A stretch of 64,000 bases of DNA from Williamsia sp. 1135 (GCF_002095395.1 NZ_MJEI01000096.1:62001-126000), one strand, 5' to 3'; counted from the first letter of the stretch, positions 50,359 to 60,175 are shown. Notes: generated from the sequence alone by a model not told the origin. A program made the numbers and translations.

Positions 50359-51486
50359 CTACTTCGGGGCGATGGCGTCCCAGCCCTCGACGTCCTCGGG
50401 ACGACGGGGAGCCGCGCCGACGTACAGCGCTGCGGGACGGACCAGCTTGCCCAGCCGCTTCTGCTCCATGATGTGGGCGCACCAGCCGGCGGTCCGGCCG
50501 CAGGTGAACATCGCGGGCATCATGTGCGGCGGCACCTCGGCGAAGTCGAGGATGACGGCGGCCCAGAACTCGACGTTGGTCTCGATGGCGCGGTCGGGAC
50601 GCCGCTCGCGCAATTCGGTCAGAGCGGCCTGCTCGAGTGCGGCGGCGACCTCATACCGCGGTGCGTTCAACTCCTGTGCGGTGCGGCGCAGCACCCGGGC
50701 GCGGGGGTCCTCGGCGCGGTAGACGCGGTGTCCGAACCCCATGAGCTTCTCTTTGCGGTCGAGGATGCCCTTGACCAGGGCCCGGGCGTCGCCGGACTTC
50801 TCCACTTCTTCGATCATCGGGAGCACTCGGGCGGGGGCGCCGCCGTGCAGCGGCCCCGACATCGCGCCGATGGCCCCGGACAGGGACGCCGCGACGTCGG
50901 CGCCGGTGGAGGCGATGACGCGGGCGGTGAAGGTGGAGGCGTTCATGCCGTGTTCGGCGGCGCTGACCCAGTAGGCGTCGATGGCCCGGATGTGCGCGGG
51001 GTCGGGCTCGCCCTTCCAGCGGGTCATGAATCGTGCTGTGACGGTGTCACATTCGTCGATCGTCGCCTGCGGCACTGCGGGACGGTGGATGCCACGCGCC
51101 GACTGGGCGACGTAGGACAGGGCCATCACCGAGGCGCGCGCCAGGTTGTTGCGGGCGGTGGTGTCGTCGATGTCGAGGAGCGGCTGGTAGCCCCAGATCG
51201 GCGCGAGCATCGCCAGGCCGGCCTGCACGTCGACGCGGACATCACCGGTGTGGATGGGGAGTGGGAACGGTTCGGCGGGAGGCAGTCCGTCACCGAACTT
51301 GCCGTCGACCAGCAACGCCCACACATCGGAGAAGGTGACCTGGTTCTCGACGAGGTCTTCGATGTCGACGCCCCGGTATCGGAGGTTGCCGCCGTTCTTG
51401 TCCGGTTCGGCGATCTGGGTCGTGAAGGCGGTGACACCCTCGAGGCCCTCGACGAAACCTTCGGGTATTTCCACGTTGACTGCCAT
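50359..51486 (-). CDS. citA: Citrate synthase 2 (CitA)
   Basis: A 375-residue citrate synthase of the short actinobacterial type, with the catalytic histidines in AEHGMNAS and GPLHGGAP and the MGFGHRVYRAEDPR block before the catalytic aspartate. It condenses oxaloacetate and acetyl-CoA and is close to Rv0889c in position and length. A second, longer citrate synthase is at 58467-59789. GAGGAG precedes the ATG. Confidence 0.9.
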   Translation of the reverse strand: MAVNVEIPEGFVEGLEGVTAFTTQIAEPDKNGGNLRYRGVDIEDLVENQVTFSDVWALLVDGKFGDGLPPAEPFPLPIHTGDVRVDVQAGLAMLAPIWGYQPLLDIDDTTARNNLARASVMALSYVAQSARGIHRPAVPQATIDECDTVTARFMTRWKGEPDPAHIRAIDAYWVSAAEHGMNASTFTARVIASTGADVAASLSGAIGAMSGPLHGGAPARVLPMIEEVEKSGDARALVKGILDRKEKLMGFGHRVYRAEDPRARVLRRTAQELNAPRYEVAAALEQAALTELRERRPDRAIETNVEFWAAVILDFAEVPPHMMPAMFTCGRTAGWCAHIMEQKRLGKLVRPAALYVGAAPRRPEDVEGWDAIAPK

Positions 51487-51584
51487 CGAACCGGACTCCT
51501 CTTGCCATGTGCGCCATTGCCGTACTTGTTAGGACTGTAGTGGGCCGAAGAGTTTCCGGTTACCCGGGAGTAGCGTTATTTGCC

Positions 51585-52292
51585 GTGGGTAGCGAACCAA
51601 TCGATATGGCGAACATGCGGGTGTCGTACGCGGCGAGTGGCGGGGACGACGCGGCGGGCAAGGACGGGGTGAAAGGGAACCTCGATCCGAGCTGGCTCGC
51701 AGGCGATCCGCCCTGGACAGCGCTGTTCTCGCAGTGGCTCACCGAGGCGATCGACGCGCAGGTCGCCGAGCCCAACGCGATGGTGCTCGGCACCGTCGAC
51801 GCCGACGGTCATCCGTCGACCCGGACGGTCCTGTGTAAAGGCGCCGACGCGGCGGGCGTCGTCTTCTTCACCGGCTACGACTCCGACAAGGGTGCCCATC
51901 TCGCGGCGGTCCCGTATGCGTCGGTGACGTTCCCGTGGATCGCGATGGAGCGGCAGGTGCATTTCCGGGGTGCCGTCGAGGTGATCCCTGCCGAGCAGAC
52001 CGAGAACTACTGGGTCAAACGTCCGCGTGGATCGCAGCTCAGTGCCTATTCGTCCGAGCAGTCGGCGCCGATCGAATCCCGGAACGCACTGGAGGAGAAG
52101 GCTGCCCGAACCGCCGCCGAGTTCGGTGGCGTAGATGGCGAGCAGCCGGTACCGGTGCCGCCGCGCTGGGGCGGATATCGGCTCGTGCCGACCGAGGTCG
52201 AGTTCTGGCAGGGCAGGGCAAACCGTTTGCACAATCGGGTCCGCGCCACCCTGGTCGACGGCCGGTGGTCCGCAGTGCGACTGCAGCCGTAG
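51585..52292 (+). CDS. pdxH: Pyridoxamine 5'-phosphate oxidase PdxH
   Basis: A 235-residue FMN enzyme: EPNAMVLGTVDADGHPSTRTVLCKG, FFTGYDSDKGAHLAAVPYASVTFPW, RQVHFRGAVEVI, VKRPRGSQLSAYSSEQS and the C-terminal VEFWQGRANRLHNRV. It makes pyridoxal 5'-phosphate, the cofactor of the SerC and DapC-like enzymes nearby. Start GTG 51585 has TAGCGT 8 nt upstream; ATG 51606 is possible. The next gene starts directly after its stop. Confidence 0.88.
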   Translation: MGSEPIDMANMRVSYAASGGDDAAGKDGVKGNLDPSWLAGDPPWTALFSQWLTEAIDAQVAEPNAMVLGTVDADGHPSTRTVLCKGADAAGVVFFTGYDSDKGAHLAAVPYASVTFPWIAMERQVHFRGAVEVIPAEQTENYWVKRPRGSQLSAYSSEQSAPIESRNALEEKAARTAAEFGGVDGEQPVPVPPRWGGYRLVPTEVEFWQGRANRLHNRVRATLVDGRWSAVRLQP

Positions 52293-53561
52293 GTGGCCCG
52301 CCGCTTCCTCGCCGACACCACTCCGCTCGCGCAGCCGGATTTCCGGCGGCTGTGGTGGGCGAACATCGTCACCGTCATCGGCGCGCAACTCACCGTCGTC
52401 GCGGTCCCGGCGCAGATCTATCAACTCACCGGAAGCTCCGCGTACGTCGGATTGACGGGTCTGTTCGGCCTGGTACCGCTGGTGGTGTTCGGACTCTGGG
52501 GCGGCGCCCTGGCCGACGCGATGGATCGCCGCATCCTGCTCATCATCACGACCATCGGCCTGATCGGTACCAGCGCACTGTTTTTCGTGCAGTCGTTCCT
52601 CGGGTTCGGCAACGCCTGGCTGATCCTGTGTCTGTTCGCGGTCCAGCAGGCATTCTTCGCCGTCAATCAGCCGACCCGCACAGCGATCCTCCCGAAGTTG
52701 TTGCCGGTGGCGCAGTTACCCGCCGCGAACTCACTGAACATGACGGTGATGCAGGCCGGCGCCATCGCCGGGCCGCTGGTGGGCGGTGCGATGATCCCCA
52801 TCCTCGGCTATTCGCTCCTCTACTTCGTCGACGCACTGTTCTTGTTCGCGACGATGTGGGCCGTCATACGGCTGCCGTCGCTGCGGCCGGGTGATGGACT
52901 CACCAAGGCGCAGACTCCCGGACTCAAATCCGTGATCGACGGATTCCGGTATCTCGCCGGGCACAAGGTCCTGATGGCGTCCTTCCTGGTGGACCTCATC
53001 GCGATGATCTTCGGCATGCCGCGGGCATTGTTCCCGCAGATGGCTCATGAGAGTTTCGGCGGTCCCGACGGCGGTGGTGTCGCGTTCGCGCTGCTGTTCT
53101 CCGCGATCGCCATCGGGTCGGTGATCGGCGGTGTCTTCTCGGGGTGGGTCTCCCGCGTCGAACGGCAGGGTCGCGCCGTCATCATCTGCATCCTGATCTG
53201 GGGCGTGGCCATCATCGGGGTCGGCGTCAGTGTCGGATTCGCCGGTGGCACGGCACTTCCCATGCTGCCGGTCGCGGTCACCCTGTTGATGATCGGCGGA
53301 GCCGCGGACATGGCCTCGGCGGCTTTCCGCCAGTCGATGCTGCAGGCCGCGGCGAGCGACGAGGTCCGCGGCCGCTTGCAAGGCGTCTTCATCGTGGTGG
53401 TGGCCGGCGGTCCCCGGATCGCCGACGTCGCTCATGGCGCCGCGGCAGCCTCGGTCGGCACCGCAGTGGCGACCGCGGGCGGCGGCGTTCTCGTCGTCAT
53501 CGGCACCGTGATCGCAGCCCTCGCGATCCCGGCGTTCGTCCGCTACCGCATCACCCGCTGA
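52293..53561 (+). CDS. MFS exporter, EntS-like
   Basis: A 422-residue protein with 12 membrane helices and the EntS/MFS_3 pattern (DFRRLWWANIVTVIGAQLTVVAVPAQIYQLTGSSAYVGL; NQPTRTAILPKLLP; AASDEVRGRLQGVFIV). Relatives export siderophores such as enterobactin, or drugs; the substrate here is unknown and no siderophore gene is nearby. GTG 52293 abuts the pdxH stop with zero spacing, so translation depends on coupling. Confidence 0.82.
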   Translation: MARRFLADTTPLAQPDFRRLWWANIVTVIGAQLTVVAVPAQIYQLTGSSAYVGLTGLFGLVPLVVFGLWGGALADAMDRRILLIITTIGLIGTSALFFVQSFLGFGNAWLILCLFAVQQAFFAVNQPTRTAILPKLLPVAQLPAANSLNMTVMQAGAIAGPLVGGAMIPILGYSLLYFVDALFLFATMWAVIRLPSLRPGDGLTKAQTPGLKSVIDGFRYLAGHKVLMASFLVDLIAMIFGMPRALFPQMAHESFGGPDGGGVAFALLFSAIAIGSVIGGVFSGWVSRVERQGRAVIICILIWGVAIIGVGVSVGFAGGTALPMLPVAVTLLMIGGAADMASAAFRQSMLQAAASDEVRGRLQGVFIVVVAGGPRIADVAHGAAAASVGTAVATAGGGVLVVIGTVIAALAIPAFVRYRITR

Positions 53562-53577
53562 CCCACCAATTCCGGGG

Positions 53578-54918
53578 CTACCGGGCGGCGGCGGTGCGGG
53601 CCCGGCTCGAGTCTTTGAGCAGGCCGGCGGTGTAGCCGACGACCATCGGATCCGACATCGCCTTCCAGCGTGGCGCCAGTAGCTTCATGTACCGCTCGAC
53701 GTACAGCAACTGCTTGCCGACGAGGACGAGCTCGCGGGGGAGCCGGGCGTCATAGGTCTTGGCCATCGAGGCCAGCTGCCGGCCGAGGTTCGCGTATGAC
53801 ATGTCGCCGAGCTCGGTGCCGCCGATCGGCGCTGCGACCCTACGTAGGTCCTTGGCGGTCTCCCGAACAGTTCCGGGCTTGCCGAACGTGCCCATGGAGG
53901 CCAGTGCCTGACCGGCGGCCTCGTAGTCGCTGCGCATCATGTTGCCGAGTAGCGAACGCACGATCATGCGGGTCTCATCGTCGAAGCGGCCGACGATGCC
54001 CCAGTCCAGGAACACGATTCGGCCCTGCGCGTCGACCAACACGTTCCCGGCATGGAGGTCGCCGTGGAAGATGCCGTCGGTGAACGCGGACTCGAGCAAC
54101 GACATCAGCAGGGTCTTGACGATCGCGGCGGGATCGTGGCCCGCTCGGCGGATGGCCTTGACGTCGTCGATGCGAATGGCATCGACGTACTCGAGGGTGA
54201 GGACCTTCTCGGTTGTGTAGTCCCAATACACCTGCGGGACACGAACCTTGTCGGCGAAACGCGAGCCGGAGATGGCGCTCGTCCACTCCTCCATGGCCGC
54301 GGCCTCGGTGCGGAAGTCGAGCTCGGAATTGAGGTTCGCCGTGAAGTCCTCGATGACGGCCTTGGCGCTGAGCATGCGACCGTACGACGAGAACTCCGCG
54401 ATGGCGGCCGCCCGCTGCAGTATTTGCAGGTCGGCAGCAAGCCTGGACTTGATGCCGGGGCGCTGGATCTTGACGACGACGGACTCGCCGGTCAGCAGAG
54501 TTGCGGTGTGGACCTGGGAGATCGACGCCGACGCGATGGGCTGGGGATCGAACTCGGCGAAGATCTCGTCGGGGTCGCTGCCGAGCTGGGCCGTCAGCAA
54601 TGCCCGGACCTCGGTGGGGTCGGCGGCCGGCACCCGGTCGAGGAGCGAGCGGAACTCGTCGGAGAGGACCTTGGGGAACACTCCGGGACTCGACGCGATG
54701 AGCTGCCCCAGTTTGACGTAGGTCGGGCCGAGCGCTGCGAAGGTGTTGCGCGTCTCTCCGGCGCCCTTGGAGGCCAGGTCACCTGCTCCGGGTACGCGAG
54801 CGGCGAAGCGGGCTCCACCGCACACGGCTTGCCACGCGGTGGCCCCGATACGGGCCGCCTCGGTGGTGAGCGACACCTTTTGCAGGGTCAGGGGTGCTTT
54901 CTCGGTCGTGATCGTCAT
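53578..54918 (-). CDS. ABC1/AarF (UbiB-like) atypical kinase
   Basis: A 446-residue protein with the ABC1 signatures: LGPTYVKLGQLIASSPGVFP (KxGQ motif), the alanine-rich loop IASASISQVHTATL, the VVVKIQRPG lysine, the catalytic HGDLHAGNVLV and DWGIVGRF. Members use ATP to support lipid or quinone processes. Mycolata make menaquinone, so the role is not ubiquinone synthesis. No C-terminal membrane helix is evident. GGAGG precedes the ATG. Confidence 0.85.
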   Translation of the reverse strand: MTITTEKAPLTLQKVSLTTEAARIGATAWQAVCGGARFAARVPGAGDLASKGAGETRNTFAALGPTYVKLGQLIASSPGVFPKVLSDEFRSLLDRVPAADPTEVRALLTAQLGSDPDEIFAEFDPQPIASASISQVHTATLLTGESVVVKIQRPGIKSRLAADLQILQRAAAIAEFSSYGRMLSAKAVIEDFTANLNSELDFRTEAAAMEEWTSAISGSRFADKVRVPQVYWDYTTEKVLTLEYVDAIRIDDVKAIRRAGHDPAAIVKTLLMSLLESAFTDGIFHGDLHAGNVLVDAQGRIVFLDWGIVGRFDDETRMIVRSLLGNMMRSDYEAAGQALASMGTFGKPGTVRETAKDLRRVAAPIGGTELGDMSYANLGRQLASMAKTYDARLPRELVLVGKQLLYVERYMKLLAPRWKAMSDPMVVGYTAGLLKDSSRARTAAAR

Positions 54919-55286
54919 AGGTCCTCCGCATGCGACTTCTTGCCTGGCGCGGCCCGGGTGGGGCCACAGTTACTCGATTGCCGGAATGCTCCGCGTGAGT
55001 TTAGGGCATCAGGCCGATATCGCCAGGTCGATCAATATCCGCAGGCCGCAGTTGTTACCGCGCTGCGCTGTTTTCGTACTGATAAGGAGTCGAAAACGCA
55101 GGCCACGGTGTTAACGCGCCACGCCGACGATTGCCTGTGTCGTCGCTAACACTTTCTGCGCCGCCCACCCCGAGATCTGCCGGCTTTCCGCAACGCTGCC
55201 GGTGTTGCAGAGCCGGTACCCGTACACGAAGCCGGCACCAAGACTGCGACGCCGGTGGTTCACGCGACGAGTAGGGGATGCCCTGA
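54919..55286. other. Gene-poor intergenic region (368 bp)
   Basis: No convincing gene or RNA. The sequence is less G+C-rich than the surroundings at 55040-55140. A 64-codon minus-strand ORF (55111-55305, overlapping the oxygenase stop) was considered but has no family resemblance and no ribosome-binding site. Confidence 0.4.
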
Positions 55287-56307
55287 TCAGTGCGGGACGG
55301 GACATACCCCGGTCTCGTTGGCCTCCCAGGGCAGATTCGCCCGCCGAGCCGTGGTGACCGGGCAGTAGTGCATCGATCCGCCGCGTACCGCTTCGGGCGG
55401 CAGGTTGCGGGTCGGCGTCTCGAGCAGTGGTGCGTCGACGGGCACCGTGCCCGCCAGGCGATCGCACACGTCGCGGCAGCGCGGATGTTTCCGGTAGCGC
55501 TCGGGCAACGCGTTCATGAAGATGTTGACGGCCTTGCCGAACCGCCGGAATCGGCGTTCGTCGGTGTCCGACCACGTGAAGCCCATCATCTCTCGGACAG
55601 CCGGGTGATACAGCCCGACGGTCAGCCAGGTGAAGAACTTCTCGGTCGGCTTGACCATCACCTTCCACGCGGGCCTGGGCAGGCGCGCCATCCACGGCGG
55701 TGGCGGTAGCTCGGAGATGTCGAGCACTGTCCGCACGGCAGGATGGTCTTCGAGGACGTTGCGGCACATGTGATCCCAGTACTCGAGGAACTCCTCGTAG
55801 GTGTCGGGGCACGGCCGGGTGCTCACGCCGTACATGGCGTACCAGGTCCGCGATTCCTCGAATAGTTCTCGCTTCTCGGCCTCGGTGATCGGCGGTCCGA
55901 ACACCTCCGCGCACCGGATGTTGCCGTACCAGAACGTGGCGTGAGCCCAGTAGAAGACGTCGGGGCCGAGGGCGTGATAGCGGCTGCCGTCGGGCATCGC
56001 GCCCTTGATCTCACGGTGATAGTCGCGGACCTCGCGGCCGGTGTCGGTGGTGCCGTCGAAGACGACCCCGATGATCGGGTACAGCGACCGGTTGAGGCGC
56101 TGCCAGCGTTCGCCGAAGAAGTCCGAGTGCTCCCAGACCGCGGCGCCCAGTTTCGGGTGCATGTTCTGCATCGATCCTGACCAGAGGCCGATCAGCATGC
56201 CGTGCCAGCCCCCGAAGAACTTCCAGGTCACCGAGTCGGGCCCGAGGGGGGGCTGGTTCTGCCGGACTCGACTTCGAGATCTGTTCGGATTCGTGGACGT
56301 CGGTCAT
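55287..56307 (-). CDS. MpaB-like oxygenase (DUF2236), interrupted by a G7 frameshift
   Basis: The frame ending at 55287 encodes a DUF2236/MpaB protein: FFGGWHGMLIGLWSGSMQNMHPKLGAAVWEHSDFFGERWQRL, RVRDYHREIKG-like HREIKGAMPDGSRYHALGPDVFYWAHATF (histidines likely bind haem or metal). It opens only at GTG 56231, cutting off the start. The other frame reads MTDVHESEQISKSSPAEPAPP from ATG 56307, which has GGAAGG 9 nt upstream. Deleting one G of the run of seven at 56246-56252 restores EPAPLGPDSVTWKFFGG and a 339-residue protein. Relatives include rubber- and lipid-degrading oxygenases. Confidence 0.72.
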
Positions 56308-56478
56308 CGGGCGCACCTTCCATCGACAAGCTGTCTGAGACGAAACTCTAGATCCGTCTCAGTGCGCATGTCAACCAGGTCGGGACCAAAATATCGACTG
56401 GCCAGACGCTTCGGTGAGGGTGAGTCATCGGCGCGTCACACGAGGTGGCATCGAGGCCACGGCCGCTAAGCTGCACTC

Positions 56479-57411
56479 GTGGCCGGTCACAGCATCGAAG
56501 CGAATGGATATAGCGCACAGATCGCGAGTACGGGTGCCGGCCTGAGGGCGGTCCGGTGGGGCGATCGGCTGCTCACCGAGACCTGGGAGATCGAGCCGGG
56601 GGTCAAGCCCCCGCTGTCCTGCGGACTGGTGCTGGCGCCGTGGCCCAATCGCACCGGAGATGGTCGGTACACCTATGACGGCCAGAATTATGAATTGCCG
56701 ATCACCGAAGCCGCCCGGAACAATGCCAACCACGGTTTCGTCCGCATGGTCGACTGGAACGTCCTCGATACGACCGGTTCCTCGGTCACGCTGGGGATCG
56801 CGGTCGGGCAACATCCGGGCTGGCCATTCGATCTGCAGCTGACCGTCACGTACTCGCTGGACGCAGGCGGCCTGACGGTCACGCACACCACCACCAACTC
56901 CGGGAAACAAAAAGCGCCATACGCCTTGGGGCAGCACACATTCGTGCGACTCGGCGATGTCCCCGCGGACGATTGCAAGCTGCAACTGGCGGCACGCAAG
57001 TATCAGCCCCTCGACCCCGAGCGTCAGCTTCCTGACGGTCCGCCGGTCGACGCGGCGGGCACCGACTTCGATTTCTCCACGCCACAACCGGTCTCGGGAC
57101 ATTGGCTCGACACCCCGTTCACCGACATGGCCGACGTGGCGGGCTTCATCACGCACCGACTGATCGGTCCGGACGGGGACGCGACCGAACTGTGGACCGA
57201 TCTCAATTTCCCATGGGTGCAAGCTTTTACCGCCGATCCCGCACACGACCAGCCGTATCCGGGACGTGGCCGTGCCGTGGCGATCGAGCCGATGACGGCG
57301 CCGCCGAACGCCCTCGCGAGCGGCACCGATCTGATCGAACTGGAACCGGGTCAGATCTGGACCGGACGCTGGGGTCTGCGATACCGCGGCGCCGGGGACA
57401 ATCGGGAATGA
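56479..57411 (+). CDS. Aldose 1-epimerase (galactose mutarotase) family
   Basis: A 310-residue protein: GLVLAPWPNRTGDGRYTYDG, NNANHGFVRMVDW, ALGQHTFVRLG and the late PMTAPPNALASGTDLIELEPG, with histidine and glutamate candidates for the mutarotase reaction. It interconverts alpha and beta aldose anomers or acts on a related sugar phosphate. TAAGCT lies 6 nt before GTG 56479. A PfkB kinase follows 30 nt downstream, suggesting a sugar-utilisation pair. Confidence 0.85.
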   Translation: MAGHSIEANGYSAQIASTGAGLRAVRWGDRLLTETWEIEPGVKPPLSCGLVLAPWPNRTGDGRYTYDGQNYELPITEAARNNANHGFVRMVDWNVLDTTGSSVTLGIAVGQHPGWPFDLQLTVTYSLDAGGLTVTHTTTNSGKQKAPYALGQHTFVRLGDVPADDCKLQLAARKYQPLDPERQLPDGPPVDAAGTDFDFSTPQPVSGHWLDTPFTDMADVAGFITHRLIGPDGDATELWTDLNFPWVQAFTADPAHDQPYPGRGRAVAIEPMTAPPNALASGTDLIELEPGQIWTGRWGLRYRGAGDNRE

Positions 57412-57441
57412 CCGGGAGCAACTGACTGGAATGGGTACGCG

Positions 57442-58356
57442 GTGAAGGAAATCGTTGTCTGCGGGGAAGGCCTCGTCGACCTGGTGCCCGCGGGCGCCGG
57501 CCCGCTCAGCCCGTTGGTCCCCGCCCTCGGCGGTGGGCCGTTCAACGTGGCCATCACCCTGGGTCGTCTCGGCTCCGCGGTGTCCCTGATCTCGCGGTTG
57601 TCGGACGATCCGTACGGTGACGCGCTCGCCCATGCGCTGCGGGCGGCAGGGGTGAATCTGTCTCTGCTGCAGCGCGGTTCCGAGTCCACGACCCTCGCCC
57701 TGACGAGCATCGCCGAGGACGGGTCCGCCCAGTACAGCTTCTACCTCGAGAACACCGCCGACCGCCTCGTCATCGACCCGGGTGAGTTGCCCCGCACGGT
57801 CGGTGCGCTGGCTTTCGGCACCTTGTCGATGGTGCTCGAGCCCGGCGCGAGCGTCTACGAGGCACTGCTGCACCGCAGTCACGCCGAGGGCCGGTTGACC
57901 CTGCTCGACCCCAACATCCGCGCGGGTGTCATCGACGACCCCGACGCGTATCGGGCCCGGTTCGATTCCTGGTTGCCCTCCCTGGACATCCTCAAGGTCT
58001 CCGACGATGACGCGGAGTGGCTCGCCCCGCGCGGCGACGGACCGGAGCAGTGGATCGAGGCGGGGGTCGGCGCCGTGCTGATGACTCGTGGAGCCGATGG
58101 TCTCAGCGTCCTCACCGAGAGGTTCTCGGTCGAGGTTCCGGCGCCCGCGGCCACCGTCGTCGACACCATCGGCGCCGGGGACACGATTTGCGGTGCGCTG
58201 CTGCACTGGCTCGATACGCACCGGCTGCTGGAGCCGAGATCGGTCCGGCAGATGTCGCAAAATGACTGGTCGGAGGCGTTGGGTTTCGCTGCCACCGCAG
58301 CCGCGGTGACCGTCTCGCGGCCCGGGGCAGACCCTCCATGGGCGGGCGAGCTTTAA
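57442..58356 (+). CDS. PfkB-family carbohydrate kinase (fructokinase-like)
   Basis: A 304-residue ribokinase-fold enzyme: GGGPFNVAITLGRLG, SRLSDDPYGDALAHALRAAGV, LLDPNIRAG and the signature DTIGAGDTICGALLHWL with the catalytic Asp. It phosphorylates a sugar such as fructose, using ATP. It is probably co-transcribed with the mutarotase gene. Confidence 0.85.
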   Translation: MKEIVVCGEGLVDLVPAGAGPLSPLVPALGGGPFNVAITLGRLGSAVSLISRLSDDPYGDALAHALRAAGVNLSLLQRGSESTTLALTSIAEDGSAQYSFYLENTADRLVIDPGELPRTVGALAFGTLSMVLEPGASVYEALLHRSHAEGRLTLLDPNIRAGVIDDPDAYRARFDSWLPSLDILKVSDDDAEWLAPRGDGPEQWIEAGVGAVLMTRGADGLSVLTERFSVEVPAPAATVVDTIGAGDTICGALLHWLDTHRLLEPRSVRQMSQNDWSEALGFAATAAAVTVSRPGADPPWAGEL

Positions 58357-58416
58357 ACCGACTAGGTTGTTAGGCGGATCGCGCGACCAGTTCGGGCGAC
58401 CCCGGAGGTCAAACAC

Positions 58417-58443
58417 CTGCATCGGTTCACGAGACCGGTGCAG
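58417..58443 (+). promoter_or_regulatory. Hairpin in the gltA 5' leader
   Basis: CTGCATCGGT (58417-58426) pairs with ACCGGTGCAG (58434-58443), 10 bp with one G-U and a 7-nt loop, ending 23 nt before the start codon. With a TAGGTT -10 at 58369, the leader would be about 85 nt. It could tune translation or stability. Confidence 0.4.
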
Positions 58444-58466
58444 CCCGTCGAAAAGGGGAGGACCAA

Positions 58467-59789
58467 GTGTCCGCCGAAACAGTGTCTGCCAATGGAAACG
58501 CAGCGGAGGCCAACGCCTCGTTCGTGTATCCCGGTGGAGAGATCAAGCTTCCCATCGTCAAGGCGACCGAGGGCAGCGACGGCGTCGGTTTGGGCAAGTT
58601 CCTTGCCGAGACCGGACTGACCACATTCGATGGTGGATTCGTCAACACCGCGTCGACCAAGTCCGCGATCACCTACATCGACGGTGATGCCGGCATCCTG
58701 CGTTACCGGGGTTACCCGATCGAGCAACTCGCCAAGGGTTCGAGCTTCCTCGAGGTGAGCTACCTGCTCATCAACGGTGAACTGCCGACCCCGTCCGAGC
58801 TCGCCGACTTCACGGACAAGATCCAGCGCCACACGCTGTTGCACGAGGACCTCAAACGGTTCTTCGACGGATTCCCGCGCAACGCACACCCCATGCCGGT
58901 GCTCTCCAGCGCGGTCAATGCGCTGAGCGCCTACTACCAGGACTCGCTGGATCCGAAAGACCCCGAGCAGGTCGAGCTTTCGACGATCCGCTTGCTGGCG
59001 AAGCTGCCCACGATCGCTGCGTACGCGTACAAGAAGTCGGTCGGGCAGCCGTTCCTGTACCCGGACAACTCGCTCAACCTCGTCGAGAACTTCCTCCGGA
59101 TGACCTTCGGCTTCCCGGCCGAGCCCTATGTCGTCAATCCGGATGTGGTCAAGGCCCTCGACATGCTGTTCATCCTGCATGCCGATCACGAGCAGAACTG
59201 CTCGACTTCGACCGTGCGCCTCGTGGGCTCGTCGCAGGCCAACCTGTTCACGTCGATCTCCGGCGGGATCAACGCACTCTGGGGCCCGCTGCACGGCGGC
59301 GCCAACCAGGCCGTGCTCGAGATGCTCGACGAGATCAAGGCCTCCGGTGGCGACACCAAGGAGTTCATGAACAAGGTCAAGAACAAGGAAGACGGCGTGA
59401 AGCTCATGGGCTTCGGGCACCGGGTGTACAAGAACTACGACCCGCGTGCCGCGATCGTCAAAGAGACTGCCGACCAGATCCTCGAACTCCTCGGAGTCAA
59501 CGATGACCTGCTCGACATCGCCAAGGGGCTCGAGGAAGTGGCCCTGTCCGACGACTACTTCATCTCTCGCAAGCTGTACCCGAATGTGGACTTCTACACG
59601 GGCTTGATCTACCGTGCGATGGGCTTCCCGACCCGGATGTTCACTGTGCTGTTTGCTCTGGGCCGGTTGCCCGGTTGGATCGCGCATTGGCGTGAGATGA
59701 ACACCGACCCGACCGGAAAGATCGGCCGTCCGCGGCAGATCTACACCGGCTACACCGAACGCGACTACCTGAATATGGATCAACGCTGA
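58467..59789 (+). CDS. gltA: Citrate synthase (GltA, type II-like)
   Basis: A 440-residue hexamer-type citrate synthase: GDAGILRYRGYPIEQLA, AHPMPVLSSAVNALSAYY, LHADHEQNCSTSTVRLVGSSQANLFTSISGGINALWGPLHGGANQAV and MGFGHRVYKNYDPRA hold the three catalytic residues. It is the main TCA-cycle citrate synthase (gltA2-like). GTG 58467 follows GGGGAGGA. The FKBP gene starts 3 nt after its stop. Confidence 0.94.
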   Translation: MSAETVSANGNAAEANASFVYPGGEIKLPIVKATEGSDGVGLGKFLAETGLTTFDGGFVNTASTKSAITYIDGDAGILRYRGYPIEQLAKGSSFLEVSYLLINGELPTPSELADFTDKIQRHTLLHEDLKRFFDGFPRNAHPMPVLSSAVNALSAYYQDSLDPKDPEQVELSTIRLLAKLPTIAAYAYKKSVGQPFLYPDNSLNLVENFLRMTFGFPAEPYVVNPDVVKALDMLFILHADHEQNCSTSTVRLVGSSQANLFTSISGGINALWGPLHGGANQAVLEMLDEIKASGGDTKEFMNKVKNKEDGVKLMGFGHRVYKNYDPRAAIVKETADQILELLGVNDDLLDIAKGLEEVALSDDYFISRKLYPNVDFYTGLIYRAMGFPTRMFTVLFALGRLPGWIAHWREMNTDPTGKIGRPRQIYTGYTERDYLNMDQR

Positions 59790-59792
59790 ACC

Positions 59793-60152
59793 ATGACTAA
59801 ACCTGAGATCGAGTTCCCGCAAGGCCCTGCCCCAACCGAGCTGGTTGCCACCGACATCACCGTCGGTGAGGGCGCCGAAGCCGTCGCAGGCGGCATCGTC
59901 GACGTGCATTACGTCGGCGTCGAGTTCGAGACCGGTGAGGAGTTCGACTCTTCCTGGAACCGGGGCCAGTCGGCCAACTTCCCGCTCGACCGGCTCATTC
60001 CCGGCTGGCAAGAAGGCATTCCGGGTATGAAGGTCGGCGGACGCCGCCAGCTCATCGTGCCGCCATTGCTGGCATACGGCCCCGAAGGTGCCGGACACCG
60101 GTTGTCCGGCAAGACCCTGGTCTTCGTGATCGACCTCCTGGGCGTCGGCTAG
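59793..60152 (+). CDS. FKBP-type peptidyl-prolyl isomerase
   Basis: A 119-residue single-domain FKBP: VDVHYVGVEFETGEEFDSSWNRGQSANFPL, IPGWQEGIPGMKVGGRRQLIVPPLLAYGPEGAG, LVFVIDLLGV. The aromatic pocket residues (Tyr, Phe, Trp) are in place. No signal peptide, so it is cytoplasmic. It shares an operon with gltA. Confidence 0.9.
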   Translation: MTKPEIEFPQGPAPTELVATDITVGEGAEAVAGGIVDVHYVGVEFETGEEFDSSWNRGQSANFPLDRLIPGWQEGIPGMKVGGRRQLIVPPLLAYGPEGAGHRLSGKTLVFVIDLLGVG

Positions 60153-60175
60153 ACCCGAGTCAACAGTTCTTCCTC

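Noticed and set aside
55111-55305. A 64-codon ORF downstream of the MpaB-like gene
   Set aside because: No ribosome-binding site, no -10 geometry, no recognisable composition; kept only as a remark in the gap entry.
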